NCBI RefSeq assembly: GCF_012972705.2
Contig: NZ_JABCSC020000001.1
Span: forward strand, 1,488,001 to 1,552,000
Origin: Uliginosibacterium aquaticum
Lineage (GTDB): Bacteria > Pseudomonadota > Gammaproteobacteria > Burkholderiales > Rhodocyclaceae
Length of the DNA: 64,000 bases
Direction of reading: 5' to 3'
Below the pieces are notes generated by a model. The model saw only the letters and a program-made list of their open reading frames with translations, was not told the DNA's origin and did not search any database. This document shows positions 8,977 through 17,271 of this stretch, in pieces; the stretch's first letter is position 1; each line of letters starts with the position of its first letter. Position numbers and translations under genes: made by a program.

Positions 8977-9034
8977 GTAGGGCTGACTTCAGTCGGCCTT
9001 TTGACCGTTGTCGTGCGACTGAAGTCGCACCTAC
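8977..9034. repeat. GTAG/CTAC repeat, CTGACTTCAGTC family, between nifU and nifS
   Basis: GTAGGGCTGACTTCAGTCGG on the left and CGACTGAAGTCGCACCTAC on the right. The arms are sequence-unrelated to the GTGCGCA family but keep the GTAG/CTAC ends. Transcribed within the nifUS unit. Confidence 0.8.
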
Positions 9035-9041
9035 ATTCAGA

Positions 9042-9935
9042 TCAGCGGGCCATTTCGAGTTGCGAGGCAGGCAGGAGGCGCACGTATTCGCCTAGTTCTT
9101 CAAACAGCTTCTGCTGGATCGAACCAAGCGTGGCGGCTTCCAGTGCGCAGCCCATGCAGGCGCCCTTGAGATTGACGTAGATGTTCTTGCCGACGATGTC
9201 GACGATCTCGATGTCGCCGTGGTCGCGCTGCAGCATCGGGCGCACGGATTCGATGATTTCTTCGATCTTGCGCATGCGCTGGATGTTGGTGAGCTTGGGC
9301 TTCTCGCCTGCGGCGAGCGGTGCTACGGCCTCTTCGGCGGGCTTGCTGATGGCGGGTGCTTCACACTGGCTGGCCAGGATCTTTTCCAGTACGCCTTCGA
9401 TCTTCTCGTGACAGGAGGCGCAGGCACCCCCGGCCTTGGTGTAGTGCGTGACCTGCTCAAGCGTGGTGAGCTTGTTTTCGCGCACCACGGATTCAATGAG
9501 GGCGGAATCAATGGCGTAGCACTTGCAGATCAGCTCGCCTTCCTCATGGTCATCGACCCATTCTTCACCGCGATAGTTGGCAATCGCGGCTTGCAGGGCT
9601 TCGCGGCCCATCACTGAGCAGTGCATTTTCTCGGGCGGCAGGCCGTCGAGAAAATCGGCGATGTTCTGGTTGCTGACCTTGAGCGCCTCATCTAGCGTCA
9701 TGCCCTTGATGATTTCGGTCAGCGCCGAGCTGGAGGCTATTGCGGAGCCGCAGCCGAAGGTCTGGAAGCTGGCGTCGAGGATGATTTCGGTTTCCGGCTC
9801 CACCTTGAGCATCAGGCGCAGGGCATCGCCGCACTGGATCGAACCGACATCACCGCTGGCGTTCGCGCCTTCGAGCGGGCCGGCGTTGCGCGGGTTGAAG
9901 AAGTGTTCTTTGACTTTCTCGGTGTAATCCCACAT
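9042..9935 (-). CDS. nifU: Fe-S scaffold NifU (three-domain)
   Basis: Scaffold on which NifS-derived sulfur and iron are assembled before transfer to nitrogenase and NifB/NifEN. 297 residues with all three domains. The N-terminal IscU-like domain has Cys35, Cys62 and Cys106. The central BFD-like [2Fe-2S] domain has Cys137, Cys139, Cys172 and Cys175. The C-terminal Nfu domain has CMGC at 260-263. First gene of nifUS; a consensus -24/-12 promoter and a NifA site lie just upstream. Start at 9935 follows GGAG. Confidence 0.97.
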   Translation of the reverse strand: MWDYTEKVKEHFFNPRNAGPLEGANASGDVGSIQCGDALRLMLKVEPETEIILDASFQTFGCGSAIASSSALTEIIKGMTLDEALKVSNQNIADFLDGLPPEKMHCSVMGREALQAAIANYRGEEWVDDHEEGELICKCYAIDSALIESVVRENKLTTLEQVTHYTKAGGACASCHEKIEGVLEKILASQCEAPAISKPAEEAVAPLAAGEKPKLTNIQRMRKIEEIIESVRPMLQRDHGDIEIVDIVGKNIYVNLKGACMGCALEAATLGSIQQKLFEELGEYVRLLPASQLEMAR

Positions 9936-9980
9936 GGCTTGATCTCCGTTGGTCGTGCGATTGAGGCATGCCTATGCTTT

Positions 9981-9996
9981 TGCAACACCCGTGCCA
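9981..9996 (-). promoter_or_regulatory. sigma-54 promoter of nifU
   Basis: On the minus strand it reads TGGCACGGGTGTTGCA, a full match to TGGCACG-N4-TTGCW. Transcription would start near 9970, leaving a leader of about 35 nt before the nifU ATG. Confidence 0.9.
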
Positions 9997-10040
9997 TGCG
10001 GGTTTCGGGGTGTTTTGAGGTGGTTTTTGTCGGCTTTGGC

Positions 10041-10056
10041 TGTCGGGTTTGCAACA
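10041..10056. promoter_or_regulatory. NifA upstream activator site for nifU
   Basis: TGT-CGGGTTTGCA-ACA, an exact TGT-N10-ACA. It is about 70-85 bp before the predicted nifU transcription start, within the usual range. Confidence 0.8.
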
Positions 10057-10094
10057 GCCGGAAGTGCCGAACTTGGCGTGGCTATGCGATCTGG

Positions 10095-10532
10095 CTAGCC
10101 GAGGATGTGGGTATAGGCCCGTCGCAGCAGTTCGCGTTCCAGCGCGGGGCGCCTGCGCGCTTCGAGCAGGCTGATGAAACGGGCGTGTAGGGTTTCTGCC
10201 AGAGCAAAAGGTGGATCAATGCTGGTGAAACGTGCCAGCAGCACCGGATATGCACTGCCCTCGTGCAGCACTTCTTCGAGGAAGTCGTGATCGGCCTCGA
10301 GGGCGTCGTGCGGTAGCTCCAGACGTCGGCAGGCCTCGGCACTCCAGGCGGCCGGCATCGGGCGCACCGTGTGGGGCGTGTGAGCGTTGTCACGTAGGGT
10401 CAGCGGGTGAGGCAGGGGGCCGAAGGCGAGAACGCCCTCCGCCAGGCACAGGAAGCGCAGGCGGGCGCTGGTGGCCTGGCTGTGGTAGAGGATAAGGAAG
10501 GGGGCCGGGCTGGCATTGCTGAGGGGGGGCAT
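10095..10532 (-). CDS. Unknown protein at the end of the nifE operon
   Basis: 145 residues; not recognised. The N-terminal part is hydrophobic (PFLILYHSQATSARLRFLCLAEGVLAFGPLP), the rest is mixed helical and rich in Leu, Ala, Arg and His with a single Cys (in the EACRRLEL segment). No signal peptide or metal-binding motif is obvious. It follows fdxB in the same direction with a REP pair in between and ends just before the nifU activator site, so it is likely the last gene of the nifE operon. The frame stays open upstream through the REP, so the ATG at 10532 is uncertain; it lacks a good ribosome site. Confidence 0.6.
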   Translation of the reverse strand: MPPLSNASPAPFLILYHSQATSARLRFLCLAEGVLAFGPLPHPLTLRDNAHTPHTVRPMPAAWSAEACRRLELPHDALEADHDFLEEVLHEGSAYPVLLARFTSIDPPFALAETLHARFISLLEARRRPALERELLRRAYTHILG

Positions 10533-10540
10533 GATTAGGC

Positions 10541-10618
10541 GTAGCCCGGATGAGGACTGCAGGCAGGAATCCGGGAGTGCGACACTCCCCGGATTCTGCT
10601 GCGCTGCATCCGGGCTAC
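10541..10618. repeat. GTAG/CTAC repeat, GTAGCCCGGATG family
   Basis: GTAGCCCGGATG on the left, GCATCCGGGCTAC on the right, with inner AATCCGGG/CCCCGGATT arms. The same family forms the 3' end of nifE (13948-14034). Confidence 0.8.
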
Positions 10619-10629
10619 GGTGCTCACAC

Positions 10630-10929
10630 TCAGGCTGCCAGCGGCATCGGCGTGTTGGTGAAGCAGGCTTTCGGACACACGCGTGAGCAGGCGCCGCAGC
10701 CGGTGCAGTCATCCGGATTGGCCAGCGACATGATCGAGGAGATGCTTTCGCTATCGTCTTCGTCGTCCTCAGAGATGTCGTCCTCGCTGCGGTCGATCAA
10801 TTCGAGCACGTCGCGGGTGCACACCTTGTAGCAGCGGCCGCAGCCGATACAGGTCTTGGCGTTCAGCGCCGTGGCGAACTCGGGGGTCCAGGGCTTGCCG
10901 CCGCGGGTGATACCGGTGATGGGGTCCAT
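10630..10929 (-). CDS. fdxB: nif-specific ferredoxin III
   Basis: 99-residue 2[4Fe-4S] ferredoxin of the nif-linked FdxB type. The first cluster ligands are in CIGCGRCYKVC (about 32-42), the second in CTGCGACSRVCPKAC (near 77-91), with an acidic insert of consecutive Asp/Glu between them. The N-terminus MDPITGITRGGKPWTPEF is characteristic of this family. Start has AGGAG upstream. Likely an electron donor for nitrogenase or cofactor assembly. Downstream of the CCE_0567-type gene in the nifE operon. Confidence 0.92.
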   Translation of the reverse strand: MDPITGITRGGKPWTPEFATALNAKTCIGCGRCYKVCTRDVLELIDRSEDDISEDDEDDSESISSIMSLANPDDCTGCGACSRVCPKACFTNTPMPLAA

Positions 10930-10967
10930 GGTGAAACTCCTAGGCTGGTGGTATGAAAATGGCTGAT

Positions 10968-11198
10968 TCAGGGTGTCTCGGTTGGTCGTGCGTCCTGTTG
11001 GGCCGCAAGCAGGCGCGCGTTGGCGTCTGCCCAGGCCTGGCAGGCTTCGTAGGTGCTGTTTGAGATGCCGGGAATCTCGGCATAGGCGGCGGGCAGGCGA
11101 TCTTCGACCAGATCGTGGAGCTGACCGGCCCATTCAGAAGCGATGCGCTTGAGGCGGCGTACTTCCTTGTCCAGTTCGCGCAGCGCGGTGTCGTCCAT
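10968..11198 (-). CDS. CCE_0567-family metalloprotein
   Basis: 76-residue two-helix protein: a basic amphipathic helix (LRELDKEVRRLKRIASEWAG), then HDLVEDRLPAAYAEIP and a second helix. Small proteins of this family follow nifX and the DUF269 gene in many diazotrophs. Function is not established; metal binding is reported only by family name. Good ribosome site (GAGGAG) and 10 bp from the DUF269 gene. Confidence 0.85.
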   Translation of the reverse strand: MDDTALRELDKEVRRLKRIASEWAGQLHDLVEDRLPAAYAEIPGISNSTYEACQAWADANARLLAAQQDARPTETP

Positions 11199-11208
11199 GA
11201 CCGGCTCC

Positions 11209-11661
11209 TCAGAATCCCGCGACTTCGGGGAAGCGGCCGGCCAGTTCGAGGGCCACGGAGAGCTGCTTGTCGGCCTCGGTCTTCATCTTCGAGAAGCTCT
11301 CGAAGCCGAAGCGGTGGGCGTCGCGCAGGGCGCGGTCCAGCACCAGCAGTTTGCCCACCGTGATGATCACGCGGCCGAAACCTTCGTGCGACAGGTGCAC
11401 CAGCGGCACCGCCATCTGCCCGCATTCCTTCTCGATCAGTACTGCAATCGCGTTGTAGAAGGCGCGTACGCGGGAGAGCGTGACCGGATCCGGATCGCCC
11501 AGGATGGGAATCGCGCTGCGGGCTTCCTTGCTCAGTACAAAGGGGGCGAGAAGTTGTTCGACGCTCTTGCCGTCATGCACGCCATAGCTATCGAGCGCGC
11601 GGACCTGGCGCAGCATTTCGCGCATGAAGTCGGTTTCAAAGATGGGGTCGGTGGTGCTCAT
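11209..11661 (-). CDS. NifX-associated nitrogen fixation protein (DUF269)
   Basis: 150 residues, matching the conserved NifX-associated family in length and pattern (DFMREMLRQVRALDSYGV, LSRVRAFYNAIAVLIEKE, VGKLLVLDRALRDAHRFGFES). Always found next to nifX or nifEN; biochemical role unknown. Overlaps the RseC-like gene by 4 bp, so it is translationally coupled. Confidence 0.9.
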   Translation of the reverse strand: MSTTDPIFETDFMREMLRQVRALDSYGVHDGKSVEQLLAPFVLSKEARSAIPILGDPDPVTLSRVRAFYNAIAVLIEKECGQMAVPLVHLSHEGFGRVIITVGKLLVLDRALRDAHRFGFESFSKMKTEADKQLSVALELAGRFPEVAGF

Positions 11662-12086
11662 GAAGTGCTCCCGGTGGGGGTCTGGAAACAGGGTTGGATG
11701 CAGGGTTGCATCTGATCGTCGGCGTAGCGTCGGGCAAGCTGGCGGGCGATCAGCAGGCCGCCGGCGAGCCCCCCGAGCGCGGCGAGAATGGCGGCCAGAT
11801 CGCTGCCGAACATGGCTTGGCCAAGCATTGCGCCGAGCAGCAGGGCGAGCGCCGGCATCAGCCAGGCAAGCAGGGCGGCGAGCGTCAGCGTGCGGCTTTC
11901 GATGCCAAGCAGAATTTCGTCTCCAGCAGAGAATCCGGCTTGCACAGGCAGTTGCAGGCTGTGTTCTGGATTCCCTCCATGGCAGGCCTTCTTGCTGCCA
12001 CAGCTGCCACAGGCCGAGGCCGGGTCAAAAGCCACCTGCATGTGATCGGCATGAATCGCGATGACGCGGGCGGGGCGCTGGATCAT
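11658..12086 (-). CDS. RseC/MucC-family membrane protein inside the nifE operon
   Basis: 142 residues with the RseC layout: an N-terminal soluble part with a Cys cluster CGSCGSKKAC (C-x2-C-x5-C near residues 26-35), then two hydrophobic spans (TLAALLAWLMPALALLLGAMLG and a second after ~100). RseC relatives act with Rnf-type complexes to reduce SoxR. Here it starts inside the nifX stop codon (ATGA) and overlaps the DUF269 gene, so it is a true operon member. I prefer ATG 12086 over 12095 because AGGAGG is correctly spaced for it. A role in electron delivery or a redox-sensitive nif factor is inference. Confidence 0.85.
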   Translation of the reverse strand: MIQRPARVIAIHADHMQVAFDPASACGSCGSKKACHGGNPEHSLQLPVQAGFSAGDEILLGIESRTLTLAALLAWLMPALALLLGAMLGQAMFGSDLAAILAALGGLAGGLLIARQLARRYADDQMQPCIQPCFQTPTGSTS

Positions 12087-12616
12087 TCCTGCCATCCCTC
12101 CTCGGCCATGCGTTCGAAGCGGCTGGCGTCGCCATCCTGCCGCAAGGCCTTGGCAATCCAGGGCACGCCGCCATCACGAATGGCTTCCGAGAGTGCCAGC
12201 AGCAGGCCATCGATGGGCACGGCTTCGTCGAGCTTCATCGGCTGGATGCCGGCGGCGAGCAACTGGCGCACCGCCGAGCCACCCACGGCGAGGCAGTACA
12301 TGGCGGCGCAGCCGGAGAGCGCGTCGATCTTCTCGGCCAGCTTGTTTTCGTTGCCATCCATGGCTTCGGCCGCGAACTCCATGACGCCCGCCAGCCGGGC
12401 ACGCTCGGCATCGACCGTGTAGAGGACAAAGCCCTCGGCAGCACCGAAGTGCTGGTCGACATGCAGGCGGTCGCGGCTCGCGAACGCGATGCGCAGCGTG
12501 CCCGGCTCGGGGTCAGTGGCGGACCAGGCCAGGGTGAGCTTGCGAAGAGGGGAGGGAGACTTCGCGCTCGCGGGGTCCGCCAGACCAGAACACGGAGCGA
12601 TAGGCGGGAGTGTCAT
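12083..12616 (-). CDS. nifX: FeMo-cofactor carrier NifX
   Basis: 177 residues. NifX binds NifB-co/VK-cluster and shuttles it between NifB and NifEN. The core begins TLRIAFASRDRLHVDQHFGAA, with the conserved DQHFG histidine, and includes KLDEAVPIDGLLLALSEAI. About 35 residues precede the core. The ATG at 12616 has GGAG 8 bp upstream and lies 104 bp inside the end of nifN in another frame; no later in-frame start precedes the conserved core. The stop overlaps the next gene. Confidence 0.9.
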   Translation of the reverse strand: MTLPPIAPCSGLADPASAKSPSPLRKLTLAWSATDPEPGTLRIAFASRDRLHVDQHFGAAEGFVLYTVDAERARLAGVMEFAAEAMDGNENKLAEKIDALSGCAAMYCLAVGGSAVRQLLAAGIQPMKLDEAVPIDGLLLALSEAIRDGGVPWIAKALRQDGDASRFERMAEEGWQE

Positions 12617-13919
12617 GGTGGTGCTCCAGGACGAGATTGGCGATATCGAAGAGGGCCTGACGCGTGGCGCGGTAGCCCACCCAGGGGCGGGCGAATTCGC
12701 CCAGCCGGTCATACACGGGAAAGCCGGCGCGCAGCAGTGGCAGGGCGAGGCGCTGGGCGCTCTGTACCGCGTGCGCACTGCCGATCACGAGTTGGGCGTG
12801 ATGGGCGCGCGCTTCGCGTTCCAGATCCTGCAGATCGCCCAGATGGACTTGGGCCAGCGGCAGACGCTTGAGGATCTCGGCATTCACCGGGCATACGGCC
12901 GCGACGACTTCGGCGCCCGCGCCGGCCAGCAAGGCGTGCAGGCCAGCGAGCAGATCTGGCTCGGCGGCCACGGCGACCCGCAGAAAGCCCGTCATGAAGT
13001 GGGAGTCGACCATCGCATCCTGCAGTTGCGCGCGTTGGCGCTCAAAACGCGGCGGCACTGCCTGGCCTGAGAGTTCGGCAAGGGCTTCGGTGAACAGATC
13101 GCAACTATCCAGCCCCATCAGATGATCGAAACGATAGTCCGGCACGCCGCTGCGGCTGCGCAGGAGGTCGGCGGCCTTGTTCAGGGAACTGCCGATGACC
13201 AGGGTAGCGATGGATTCGCCCATGCTGGCGATCTCGTCGCGCGGCGTGCCGCCCAGCGTTAATGGCGTGGTCTCGGCTTCGATCAGGTGGCCGTCGAGCG
13301 AGTCGCCCAGATCCGGCAGGATCACCGCGCGCAGGCCGAAGGCCTCGACCCAGTCGCGGATCACTTCGATGTCGCCCGGCGTGAGGGCGGCGCCGGCCAG
13401 TACATTCACCTGGCGCCGGCGCCGTCCGACACTGCTCGAAACGGGCACCAGTGCGTCGATGATCGCCTCCACGGCCTGGGCGAAACCGCTCTCCAGGCTG
13501 CCGGCATAGTCCGGGGTATTCACCGGAACGATGGCGATGTGCTCGTACTGCGGATACAGCTGGCGGAACTGGCGTACCAGACGCTGCACATCGCTGCCCT
13601 GAGTCTCCGCAAGCCCTGTTGTCGGCAGACCAATGACATCCGGGTTGTTCTTCTCACACAGGGTGCGCAGGCCTTCGATCACGTTTTCATCGGAGTTCAT
13701 CACCGTGGCGATGTGATCCATGGCCGTGGTCTGCAGCGGGATCGGCTCGCGGAAGTGGCGCACGAAGAACACTTTGCCGAAGGCGGTGCAGCCCTGCGAG
13801 CCGTGCATCATCGGGATCGCCCGGCGCAGGCCCAGGAAAGCCAGCGAAGCGCCCAGCGTGGAGCTGGCCTTGAGCGGATTGACCGACAGCGGCTTGCTGC
13901 GTTTGATGATTTCGCTCAT
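12513..13919 (-). CDS. nifN: FeMo-cofactor scaffold NifN
   Basis: 468 residues. NifN is the beta-like subunit of the NifEN scaffold where NifB-co is matured. The N-terminal block [22 protein letters not shown] with the cluster cysteine, and [18 protein letters not shown], are typical. The start overlaps the nifE stop (ATGA), and the last ~104 bp overlap nifX. The C-terminal tail after [15 protein letters not shown] is read in the overlap and is polar and unconserved in look. Confidence 0.95.
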   Translation of the reverse strand: MSEIIKRSKPLSVNPLKASSTLGASLAFLGLRRAIPMMHGSQGCTAFGKVFFVRHFREPIPLQTTAMDHIATVMNSDENVIEGLRTLCEKNNPDVIGLPTTGLAETQGSDVQRLVRQFRQLYPQYEHIAIVPVNTPDYAGSLESGFAQAVEAIIDALVPVSSSVGRRRRQVNVLAGAALTPGDIEVIRDWVEAFGLRAVILPDLGDSLDGHLIEAETTPLTLGGTPRDEIASMGESIATLVIGSSLNKAADLLRSRSGVPDYRFDHLMGLDSCDLFTEALAELSGQAVPPRFERQRAQLQDAMVDSHFMTGFLRVAVAAEPDLLAGLHALLAGAGAEVVAAVCPVNAEILKRLPLAQVHLGDLQDLEREARAHHAQLVIGSAHAVQSAQRLALPLLRAGFPVYDRLGEFARPWVGYRATRQALFDIANLVLEHHHDTPAYRSVFWSGGPREREVSLPSSQAHPGLVRH

Positions 13920-15442
13920 GGTGCGACCTCAAGTGAATCTTGCTCGTGTAGCCCGGATGAAGGTCGCAGGCCGGAATCCGGGGTTTCGGGCGTGAGCGGT
14001 GTTCCCGGACTCCACTGCGCTGCATCCGGGCTACGCAGCCCTAGAGGCGTGCCGGCTGCCTTGCTCCTGGCCCACGGCGCGGGCTTGCGCACGGCAGCCC
14101 ACACAGGGCTTTCGATTGTCAGCGCGAGCTGTTTCGCCAGCTCCAGCATGCCGCGATAGCCGGCGTAGCCGAATTCGCGCTCCTGATTGATGTCAAGGAA
14201 GGGGATGCGGGCCTTCAGCGCGGTGTAGAGGTTGCGGCCACCGGCGATCAGGATGTCGGCGCGCAAATCCTTGTAGGCATTCAGCAAGGCCTTCGGGCTG
14301 CCTTCGTCGATCATTACCGCGTCTTCGCCCATCAAGTCCTTGATGCGGGCTTTGTCTTCCTCGGTGGATTTCTTGGTGCCGCTGGCGACTACCGTCATGC
14401 CCAGGTCCTGCAGCGCCGAGACGATGGACCAGGACTTCACGCCGCCGGTGTAGAGCAATACGCGCTTGCCGGCGAGGCGCTCGCGCCAGGGTTGGAGGGC
14501 CGCGTTGATCGAGGCTTCTTCGCGCACGATCAGCGCTTCGGTGCGGGCTGTGAGGTCCGCATCGCGCAGCAGGCGGGCGAATTCGCGCAGGGCTTGAGAG
14601 GTGTCGGCTACGCCGTAGAAGCTGCCCTCGAAGAAGGGCACCTGCCAGCGCTCCTGCAGCTTACGCGCCACGTTCAGCAGGGCCTTGGCACACACCACCA
14701 TGCTGGCTTCGGCCCGGTGCAGGGTCTGCACTTCGTGGTAGCGCGCATCGCCCGAGAGCGTGCCGAGGATGCGCAGGCCCAGTTCGTCGAAGAGCGGAGC
14801 TACGTTCCAGAATTCGCCGGCGATGTTGTATTCGCCGATCAGGCTCACATCATGGATTTTTACATCGGGCATGCCCGGCACGTAGGGCGCTGGCTCCGGC
14901 TCGCGGGTGCCGATTACATGCTTGAGCATGGTTTCACCGGCGATGCGGTTGCCGAGGTTCTTGCTGCCATAGAAGCCGGCCGAATCCACCGGTACCACCG
15001 GGACACCCCAGCGCGCTTCGGCGGCCTTGCACACGGCGGCCACGTCATCGCCGATCACGGCGGTCACGCAGGTGGTGTAGACGAAAACGGCGGCCGGCGA
15101 ATATTCGTCGATGGCCTGCTTGATGGCGTGGAACAGGCGCTTCTCGCCGCGGCCCATGATCACGTCCTGCTCGGTCAGATCGGTGGTCATGCCGATGCTG
15201 TACAGAGTCGGGCCGGAAGAGCGGGTGCCACGGTTGTCCCAGGAGTTGCCGGAGCAGCCGATCGGGCCGTGCACGATGTGGGCGACGTCGGCAATCGGCA
15301 GCAGCGCGATCTGGGCGCCGTCGAACACGCAGCCGCCGGCAGTCGCGCCGGGCTTGGGGCGGGCGCAGCCGGATTTCTCCTCCGCCTTGTTATGGGCGCA
15401 GGCCGGCTCGTCTTTCAGCGCAGCAATGTCGGAGGCTTTCAT
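13916..15442 (-). CDS. nifE: FeMo-cofactor scaffold NifE with REP-encoded C-terminal tail
   Basis: Alpha-like subunit of NifEN. 508 residues, about 35 longer than usual. Conserved blocks include [20 protein letters not shown] (Cys38), [17 protein letters not shown] (Cys63), [13 protein letters not shown] and the [10 protein letters not shown] domain. The family core ends near [25 protein letters not shown]. Residues about 470-498 are the translation of a GTAG repeat, giving a Pro/Ser/Gly-rich tail ([20 protein letters not shown]). The ATG at 15442 is preferred over an upstream ATG at 15505. The stop overlaps nifN. Driven by a sigma-54 promoter upstream. Confidence 0.95.
   Translation of the reverse strand: MKASDIAALKDEPACAHNKAEEKSGCARPKPGATAGGCVFDGAQIALLPIADVAHIVHGPIGCSGNSWDNRGTRSSGPTLYSIGMTTDLTEQDVIMGRGEKRLFHAIKQAIDEYSPAAVFVYTTCVTAVIGDDVAAVCKAAEARWGVPVVPVDSAGFYGSKNLGNRIAGETMLKHVIGTREPEPAPYVPGMPDVKIHDVSLIGEYNIAGEFWNVAPLFDELGLRILGTLSGDARYHEVQTLHRAEASMVVCAKALLNVARKLQERWQVPFFEGSFYGVADTSQALREFARLLRDADLTARTEALIVREEASINAALQPWRERLAGKRVLLYTGGVKSWSIVSALQDLGMTVVASGTKKSTEEDKARIKDLMGEDAVMIDEGSPKALLNAYKDLRADILIAGGRNLYTALKARIPFLDINQEREFGYAGYRGMLELAKQLALTIESPVWAAVRKPAPWARSKAAGTPLGLRSPDAAQWSPGTPLTPETPDSGLRPSSGLHEQDSLEVAP
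13948..14034. repeat. GTAG/CTAC repeat forming the 3' end of nifE
   Basis: GTAGCCCGGATGAAG at the left and GCATCCGGGCTAC at the right, same family as 10541-10618. It lies wholly inside the nifE reading frame and does not introduce a stop. Confidence 0.85.
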
Positions 15443-15569
15443 GGCGGCAGTCCGGTGATGAGGGATGCAACTCGCGCCGCAGCGCTGCAAACTCCCCTCT
15501 CCCACCCTGAGGTAAAGAGGCGGAGGAGAGGGCCGGAAGAGGATGGGCCACGACCGGCGGACTTAGCTT

Positions 15570-15585
15570 CGCAAAGCCTGTGCCT
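15570..15585 (-). promoter_or_regulatory. sigma-54 promoter of nifE
   Basis: Minus strand AGGCACAGGCTTTGCG: GGCAC and TTGC are at the exact -24/-12 spacing. Start of transcription would be near 15558, 116 nt before the nifE ATG. Confidence 0.75.
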
Positions 15586-15630
15586 GGCCGGAAAGCCTTG
15601 ATTTAGCGGGGTTTGTGCGCTGTGTCAGGC

Positions 15631-15646
15631 TGTGGTGAAGCTTACA
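15631..15646. promoter_or_regulatory. NifA activator site shared by nifE and nifQ
   Basis: TGT-GGTGAAGCTT-ACA. It is 73-88 bp upstream of the predicted nifE start and about 137-152 bp upstream of the nifQ start, on opposite sides. No second TGT-N10-ACA was seen in this interval, so one site may serve both. Confidence 0.75.
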
Positions 15647-15755
15647 AAATGTAGGGATTGGTACCGGGAGGGCGGGGGTGGAGCGCCGAACGCATCCGCT
15701 CGCGCAGTCGCTGGAGGCCTGCAGCCTCTTCCGGCGCCCTGCCTTGCAGGATGGC

Positions 15756-15771
15756 TGGCGCAATCCTTGCT
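15756..15771 (+). promoter_or_regulatory. sigma-54 promoter of nifQ
   Basis: TGGCGCAATCCTTGCT matches TGGC-N7-TTGCW at the right spacing. Transcription would start near 15783, 13 nt before the nifQ ATG, so the leader is very short but still includes part of the GGAGG site only if initiation is slightly upstream. Confidence 0.7.
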
Positions 15772-15795
15772 GCATGTCTTGCGGAGGACATCGCC

Positions 15796-16329
15796 ATGAA
15801 CGCAGTCGCTACAGATCTGATCCGCCTGATCGACCAGAGCCCCTCGCTCGAAGTGCTGGTACTGCGCTGCGTGCTGGCTGAATCGCAGCGCGCAGGTGAG
15901 CGCCCGCTGATCCGCGGCATCGGACCGGCTTCCTTCGCCCTGCTGCGTGAGACCTGCCTGCCCGGTGTCGAGCTGGACAATGCGGATCAGCCGGCCGCGC
16001 GCTTTGACGAGTTCGAAGAGCTGTTCGAGCTGTTGCTGGACTACGCTGCGCCGCTGGACCCGATGAGCATCTGGCTGGCCGCCGCGATTGCCACGGCCGC
16101 CCAGCGCGACAATCACCTGTGGCAGGACATGGGCCTGCCTTCGCGGCGTGAGCTCAACGCCCTCCTGCGCCAGCGCTTCCCCTCGCTGGCAGCGCTCAAT
16201 GTGGGCGACATGAAGTGGAAGAAATTCTTCTATCGCCAACTGTGCGAGCGTGCCGGCGTGCCGATTTGCAAGTCGCCAAGTTGCGGGGTCTGCGTGGATC
16301 ATCCCGTCTGCTTTGGCCCGGAGGTCTGA
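15796..16329 (+). CDS. nifQ: Molybdenum donor NifQ
   Basis: 177 residues. NifQ carries a Mo-Fe-S cluster and gives molybdenum to NifEN/NifH during FeMo-co synthesis. The diagnostic C-terminal motif C-x4-C-x2-C-x5-C is present as CKSPSCGVCVDHPVC. DMGLPSRRELNALLRQRFP and NVGDMKWKKFFYRQLCE are typical of the family. The ATG at 15796 follows GCGGAGG. Longer upstream reading is not needed. modD begins 5 bp later. Confidence 0.95.
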   Translation: MNAVATDLIRLIDQSPSLEVLVLRCVLAESQRAGERPLIRGIGPASFALLRETCLPGVELDNADQPAARFDEFEELFELLLDYAAPLDPMSIWLAAAIATAAQRDNHLWQDMGLPSRRELNALLRQRFPSLAALNVGDMKWKKFFYRQLCERAGVPICKSPSCGVCVDHPVCFGPEV

Positions 16330-16333
16330 GCGC

Positions 16334-17179
16334 ATGGAACGCTGCGTGCCGGATAGGGTGCTGGAAGCCATGCTGGCGGAGGACGCGCCCTTTGGTGACC
16401 TGACGACTCGCGCGCTGGGCATCGGTGCGCAGGCTGCTGGCATGAACTTTCGCGCGCGCACTGCAATGCGCCTGGCCGGAAGCGAGGAGGCTGCCCGCCT
16501 GATCGAGCTGGCTGGTGGCGAGCTGCTGGCGTGCGTGCCTTCGGGGAGTGCCTTGAGTGCAGGGGACGTGATCCTGCAGGCCGAAGGCCCGGTCGCCGCC
16601 CTCCATCTGGCCTGGAAAACTGCCCAGACCCTGATTGAGTACCTCTCGGGCATGGCTTCGGCTGCCGCCGAAATCCTTGACCTGCTGCATGCGGCCGGCT
16701 TTGATCTGCCGCTGGCCTGCACACGCAAGAATTTTCCCGGCAATCGCCCGCTCGCCTCCAAGGCAGTGCGGGCGGGCGGCGCGGTGGCGCACCGTCTGAG
16801 TTTGTCGGAAACCTTGCTGGTTTTTCCGGATCATCGTGTCTTTGTCGACAATGTCACCTTGCCGCAACTGTTTGCACGGATGCGGCAGCAGCATCCGGAG
16901 AAAAAACTGGTGGCTGAGGCGGGTGATCTGGCTGAGGCCCTGTGGTTGGCGCAAAGTGGTGCAGATATCTTGCAGCTGGAGCGCTTCAGTCCGGATGCGT
17001 TGGCCGAATGCCGAGCTGCTCTGGTTGCTCAGGGCAGCCATGTGCTGCTGGCCCCGGCGGGGGGCGTAACACTTGGCAACGCACTGGCCTATGCCCGGGC
17101 TGGGGCGGTTTTTCTCGTCAGCTCCGCGCCGTATTTCGCCGCCCCGAAAGACGTCAAGGTCACCTTCTCCGCGCGCTGA
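16334..17179 (+). CDS. modD: ModD, quinolinate-phosphoribosyltransferase-like molybdenum utilisation protein
   Basis: 281 residues, homologous in fold to NadC but of the ModD group found with molybdate transport genes. Seen: EDAPFGDLTTRALGI, WKTAQTLIEYLSGMAS, CTRKNFPGNRPLASKAVRAGGA, and the C-terminal barrel strands GADILQLERFSPD and VLLAPAGGVTLGNALAYARAG. Its exact role in Mo metabolism is unknown. It directly follows nifQ (5 bp), so it is expected to be read from the nifQ promoter. Confidence 0.9.
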   Translation: MERCVPDRVLEAMLAEDAPFGDLTTRALGIGAQAAGMNFRARTAMRLAGSEEAARLIELAGGELLACVPSGSALSAGDVILQAEGPVAALHLAWKTAQTLIEYLSGMASAAAEILDLLHAAGFDLPLACTRKNFPGNRPLASKAVRAGGAVAHRLSLSETLLVFPDHRVFVDNVTLPQLFARMRQQHPEKKLVAEAGDLAEALWLAQSGADILQLERFSPDALAECRAALVAQGSHVLLAPAGGVTLGNALAYARAGAVFLVSSAPYFAAPKDVKVTFSAR

Positions 17180-17210
17180 AGCTTTTCGCCGCTTCCGTTT
17201 CTGGCACGCA

Positions 17211-17240
17211 ATTCGCTATATACAAACGTACATAACGAAT
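17211..17240. promoter_or_regulatory. ModE-box candidate upstream of unknown gene
   Basis: Arms ATTCGCTATATA and TACATAACGAAT around a CAAACG spacer, closely matching the ModE half-site pattern CGNTATATA...TATATAACG. It lies 32 bp before the ATG at 17272, so molybdate-ModE would be expected to repress or control that gene. Confidence 0.8.
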
Positions 17241-17271
17241 GCGGATGCCGATCCGGAAGGGAGAGAAAATC

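Noticed and set aside
13940-14040. NifE tail as a genuine extra domain or fusion
   Set aside because: The segment is the exact translation of a palindromic repeat that recurs outside genes, so it is better explained as inserted DNA.
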